Source: Paenibacillus etheri (GTDB lineage Bacteria; Bacillota; Bacilli; Paenibacillales; Paenibacillaceae). From it: DNA of 64,000 nucleotides. The stretch is from positions 638,531 through 702,530 of the forward strand of contig NZ_LCZJ02000018.1 in assembly GCF_001012825.1 (NCBI RefSeq), given 5' to 3'. Shown here one piece after another: positions 61,666 through 64,000 of the stretch (within the stretch, counting starts at the first letter, position 1; every line of letters begins with the position of its first letter). The notes under the pieces are model-generated. The model was not told the DNA's origin, made no database searches, and saw only the letters and a list, made by a program, of their open reading frames with translations. Made by a program: the position numbers and the translations under genes.

Positions 61666-61721
61666 TCAAGTAGGGCGCGCGTGGTATAATAGAAAGAAAG
61701 CTTAGACGGAAGGATATGGAT

Positions 61722-62369
61722 ATGGCAAATACTCACACCTACAGCCGGAGAGAAGAAGTCGCAAATGCGATTACGCACGGGATTGGAACGGTATTAAGCG
61801 TGGCTGCACTTGTCCTGCTCGTTGTTTTTGCAAGTCTGAAGGGAACGACATGGCATGTGGTCAGCTTCTCCATCTATGGAACGACAATGCTTCTTCTGTA
61901 TCTAAATTCAACACTAGTGCATAGTCTCAAAGAGGGTAAGGCGAAGGATTTGTTCGAATTTTTCGATCATTCCGCTATTTATCTGTTTATCGCAGGCACG
62001 TATACACCCTTTTTGTTAGTCGCCATTCGGGGTACGCTTGGTTGGAGCTTATTCGGCGTTATTTGGGGGATCGCAGTATTTGGCGTTTTCTTCAAAGCAT
62101 TTTTTGTTAAAAAGTTTCTGTTTATGTCCACCATTTTCTACATCGCAATGGGGTGGCTGATTGTAATCGCCTGGAATCCTCTTTCGGCTGTTGTAGCAGA
62201 CGGTGGGATGATCCTGCTGATGGCTGGTGGAATACTCTATACATTAGGCACGGTTTTTTATGTATGGAGAGGGTTTCCATATCATCATGCGATTTGGCAT
62301 GTATTTGTTCTTGCTGGTAGTGTTACACACTTCTTCGCCGTATTGATTTATGTACTGCCGATCCAATAA
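61722..62369 (+). CDS. Hemolysin III family membrane protein
   Basis: 215 residues starting at ATG 61722, seven bases after GGAAGGA; an ATG six bases earlier is too close. Seven membrane helices with the family motif SRREEVANAITHGIGTVLSVAAL and the histidine-containing segments FDHSAIYLFIAGTYTPF and HHAIWHVFVLAG. The PAQR/hemolysin III fold binds zinc through these histidines; the bacterial members' role is uncertain despite the name. TATAAT at 61685-61690 is a likely -10 box. Confidence 0.9.
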   Translation: MANTHTYSRREEVANAITHGIGTVLSVAALVLLVVFASLKGTTWHVVSFSIYGTTMLLLYLNSTLVHSLKEGKAKDLFEFFDHSAIYLFIAGTYTPFLLVAIRGTLGWSLFGVIWGIAVFGVFFKAFFVKKFLFMSTIFYIAMGWLIVIAWNPLSAVVADGGMILLMAGGILYTLGTVFYVWRGFPYHHAIWHVFVLAGSVTHFFAVLIYVLPIQ

Positions 62370-62414
62370 TTTCAAGCGGATTTTCTACGGGAATAAGGGA
62401 TTTTTAATAGAGAA

Positions 62415-62456
62415 AGAGATGACAAGCAAAAATGCTTGACATCTCTCTTTCTTTTA
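62415..62456 (+). terminator. Terminator of the hemolysin III gene
   Basis: An AGAGATG-a-CAAGCA/TGCTTG-a-CATCTCT stem with a four-base loop and a T-rich tail, 45 bases after the stop. Confidence 0.85.
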
Positions 62457-62518
62457 GGTATCATAAGGGACGTTGTGAAGGTGTAAAGTGTTTTTCCTTG
62501 ACGAAGGGTGTGCTCTTA

Positions 62519-62875
62519 ATGAGTCAGGAGAATAGACTCGAGAAAACGAATCGTATCAATCTGCTTTTTGCCTTCTATGAACGACTGCTTACAGATAAGC
62601 AGCAAACGTTTCTTAAATATTATTTTCACGATGATTTTTCCTTGGGAGAGATTGCCGCTGAATTTGAAATCAGCCGCCAAGCCGTTTATGAACATATTAA
62701 ACGGGCGGAGCAAGTCCTAGAAAATTATGAAGAAAAACTTGGATTATTAGTGAAGCATGAGAGTCGTACCAAATATTTAGAAGAACTGCGCAGACTGCCG
62801 GAGAATGGGATGCTGCCTGAGCAATATAAACTTCGGTTCGCGGAGATCGTGGATCGCTTGCAGAGGTTAGAGTAG
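62519..62875 (+). CDS. ylxM: YlxM, putative SRP-associated DNA-binding protein
   Basis: 118 residues starting at ATG 62519, ten bases after GAAGGG; the frame extends upstream through the terminator, so this start is preferred. A sigma-70 region-4-like helix-turn-helix is visible: [34 protein letters not shown]. YlxM genes typically precede ffh and modulate the SRP. Its stop lies 20 bases before the ffh start. Confidence 0.9.
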   Translation: MSQENRLEKTNRINLLFAFYERLLTDKQQTFLKYYFHDDFSLGEIAAEFEISRQAVYEHIKRAEQVLENYEEKLGLLVKHESRTKYLEELRRLPENGMLPEQYKLRFAEIVDRLQRLE

Positions 62876-62895
62876 CATGAAGGGAGAAACTGCAT

Positions 62896-64000
62896 ATGGC
62901 GTTTGAAGGTTTAACCGGAAGATTGCAGAATGTGTTCAGCAAGCTGCGCGGTAAAGGTAAAGTATCCGAAGATGACGTAAACGAAGCTATGCGCGAAGTA
63001 CGGTTGGCCCTTCTGGAAGCCGACGTTAACTTCAAGGTAGTTAAAGAATTCGTGGCTAAGGTGAAAGAAAAGTCTATTGGCACAGAAGTCATGGACAGCT
63101 TTACACCTGGCATGGTCATTATCGACATCGTTAATAAGGAACTAACCGAGCTGATGGGCGGAAGCCAATCGAAGCTGGCCAAGTCGAACAAGCCACCGAC
63201 TGTCATTATGATGACGGGTCTACAAGGGGCGGGTAAGACAACCACTTCGGGTAAGCTGGCCAAGCTGTTACAGAAGGGCAATCATCGTCCGCTCCTGGTT
63301 GCGGGAGATATTTACCGTCCTGCTGCTATCAAGCAGTTGCAAGTGCTGGGAGAACAGATTAAGGTGCCGGTGTTCTCGCTTGGGGATCAGACTAGTCCGG
63401 TAGAAATTGCCAGACAAGCTGTACAGCATGCGAAGGATAACGGACTCGATTATGTTATTATCGATACTGCAGGCCGCCTGCATATTGATGAAGAACTAAT
63501 GGAAGAACTCAAGCAGATTCACAATGTTGTAAATCCTGATGAAGTACTTCTTGTAGTAGATGCAATGACCGGTCAAGACGCCGTGAACGTAGCCGAGAGC
63601 TTTAATAAGCAGCTTGAGCTTACAGGGGTAGTATTGACGAAGCTCGACGGCGATAGCCGCGGTGGTGCTGCACTATCCGTCAAAGCCGTTACTGGTTGCC
63701 CGATCAAATTCGCTGCGCTAGGTGAGAAGATCGACGCGCTGGAGCCGTTCCATCCGGAACGAATGGCTTCGCGGATTTTGGGTATGGGCGACATGCTGTC
63801 GCTGATTGAGAAAGCTCAAGCGAATATTGACACTGACAAAGCTAAGGAAATGGAACGTAAGATGCGTAATGCGGAATTTACGTTTGATGATTTCCTTGAG
63901 CAAATGGATCAGGTGAAGAAGCTTGGCCCGATCGATCAAATACTTGATATGCTGCCTGGCATGAACAAAGCCAAGGGTATTAAAGATTTAAAAGTTGATG
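62896..64000 (+). CDS. ffh: Signal recognition particle protein Ffh, cut by the window edge
   Basis: 368 codons are present from ATG 62896 (AGGGAG upstream) and the frame remains open at the end of the window. The N-terminal helical bundle (MAFEGLTGRLQNVFSKLRGKG) is followed by the SRP GTPase. The GTPase motifs are the P-loop TGLQGAGKTTT, the DTAGRL segment and TKLDGDSRGGAALS. The methionine-rich M domain, which binds the SRP RNA and signal peptides, begins after MLDMLPGMNKAKG and is mostly outside. It is the GTPase of co-translational targeting and pairs with FtsY. Confidence 0.95.
   Translation, partial: MAFEGLTGRLQNVFSKLRGKGKVSEDDVNEAMREVRLALLEADVNFKVVKEFVAKVKEKSIGTEVMDSFTPGMVIIDIVNKELTELMGGSQSKLAKSNKPPTVIMMTGLQGAGKTTTSGKLAKLLQKGNHRPLLVAGDIYRPAAIKQLQVLGEQIKVPVFSLGDQTSPVEIARQAVQHAKDNGLDYVIIDTAGRLHIDEELMEELKQIHNVVNPDEVLLVVDAMTGQDAVNVAESFNKQLELTGVVLTKLDGDSRGGAALSVKAVTGCPIKFAALGEKIDALEPFHPERMASRILGMGDMLSLIEKAQANIDTDKAKEMERKMRNAEFTFDDFLEQMDQVKKLGPIDQILDMLPGMNKAKGIKDLKVD

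Noticed and set aside
1-64000. tRNA, rRNA, transposase or prophage genes
   Set aside because: No tRNA- or rRNA-like sequence, transposase motif, terminal inverted repeat pair or phage structural gene was recognised while reading either strand.

Overview
The window looks like a chromosomal segment of a Paenibacillus-type member of the Bacillota. Supporting signs are the low-to-moderate GC, strong AGGAGG-type ribosome binding sites, frequent GTG/TTG starts, a YesM/YesN-type two-component system beside Lpl-type sugar ABC genes, an SLH-domain surface protein, a YjcZ-type small protein, FusB-type and DegV proteins, and the ylxM-ffh pair at the right end. No rRNA, tRNA, CRISPR array, transposase or prophage module was seen.

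Layout. (1) 0-3.6 kb: a single large SF1 helicase with a C-terminal phospholipase-D nuclease motif, the architecture of a type II Mokosh-like antiphage protein, flanked by coding debris. (2) 3.9-8.5 kb: a histidine kinase/response regulator pair, an SLH protein and an ankyrin lipoprotein with a premature stop. (3) 8.6-11.8 kb: a very large hybrid kinase carrying two different kinase modules. (4) 12.0-18.0 kb: a tight six-gene operon (glycosyltransferase, class III aminotransferase, zinc dehydrogenase, MFS exporter, DUF1349-like protein, HAD phosphatase) that looks like an uncharacterised amino-sugar or amino-polyol pathway. (5) 18.2-25.5 kb: a sugar ABC importer (binding lipoprotein, two permeases) with its YesMN-type sensor and regulator. 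(6) 25.7-34.4 kb: an NSS transporter, then a GntR-controlled operon (M20D amidohydrolase, MetNIQ-type ABC importer, UROD-like protein, ProC-like reductase, glyoxalase-like protein) with a clear promoter and a perfect palindromic operator. (7) 34.6-37.8 kb: a serine hydrolase, then an ECF41 sigma factor and its flavoprotein partner behind a near-perfect ECF41 promoter; the sigma gene is frameshifted before its regulatory domain.

(8) 38.0-45.1 kb: mixed accessory genes (WYL regulator plus DJ-1 protein, AraC regulator plus C45 acylase, two tiny genes, a methyltransferase, a possible GPP34-like protein plus MerR). (9) 45.1-48.5 kb: a LysR regulator divergent from a sequence-divergent aroA and an aroC. 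(10) 48.6-51.5 kb: a decayed locus, an SRAP protein lacking two canonical active-site residues, and a FusB/FusC-type EF-G-binding protein preceded by a 16-codon leader peptide and competing RNA stems. (11) 51.7-64.0 kb: mostly ordinary genes (DegV, a second two-component system, AI-2E-type transporter, Asp23, S66 peptidase, beta carbonic anhydrase, HesB-like protein, M32 carboxypeptidase, hemolysin III, ylxM, ffh cut by the window edge) with a duplicated intergenic hairpin.

The strongest candidates for something new are the FusB leader/attenuator, the six-gene biosynthetic operon, the GntR/MetNIQ/amidohydrolase operon, the Mokosh-like gene, the ECF41 locus with its frameshift and the atypical SRAP protein. 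All functions are inferred from reading the sequence; no database search was run.
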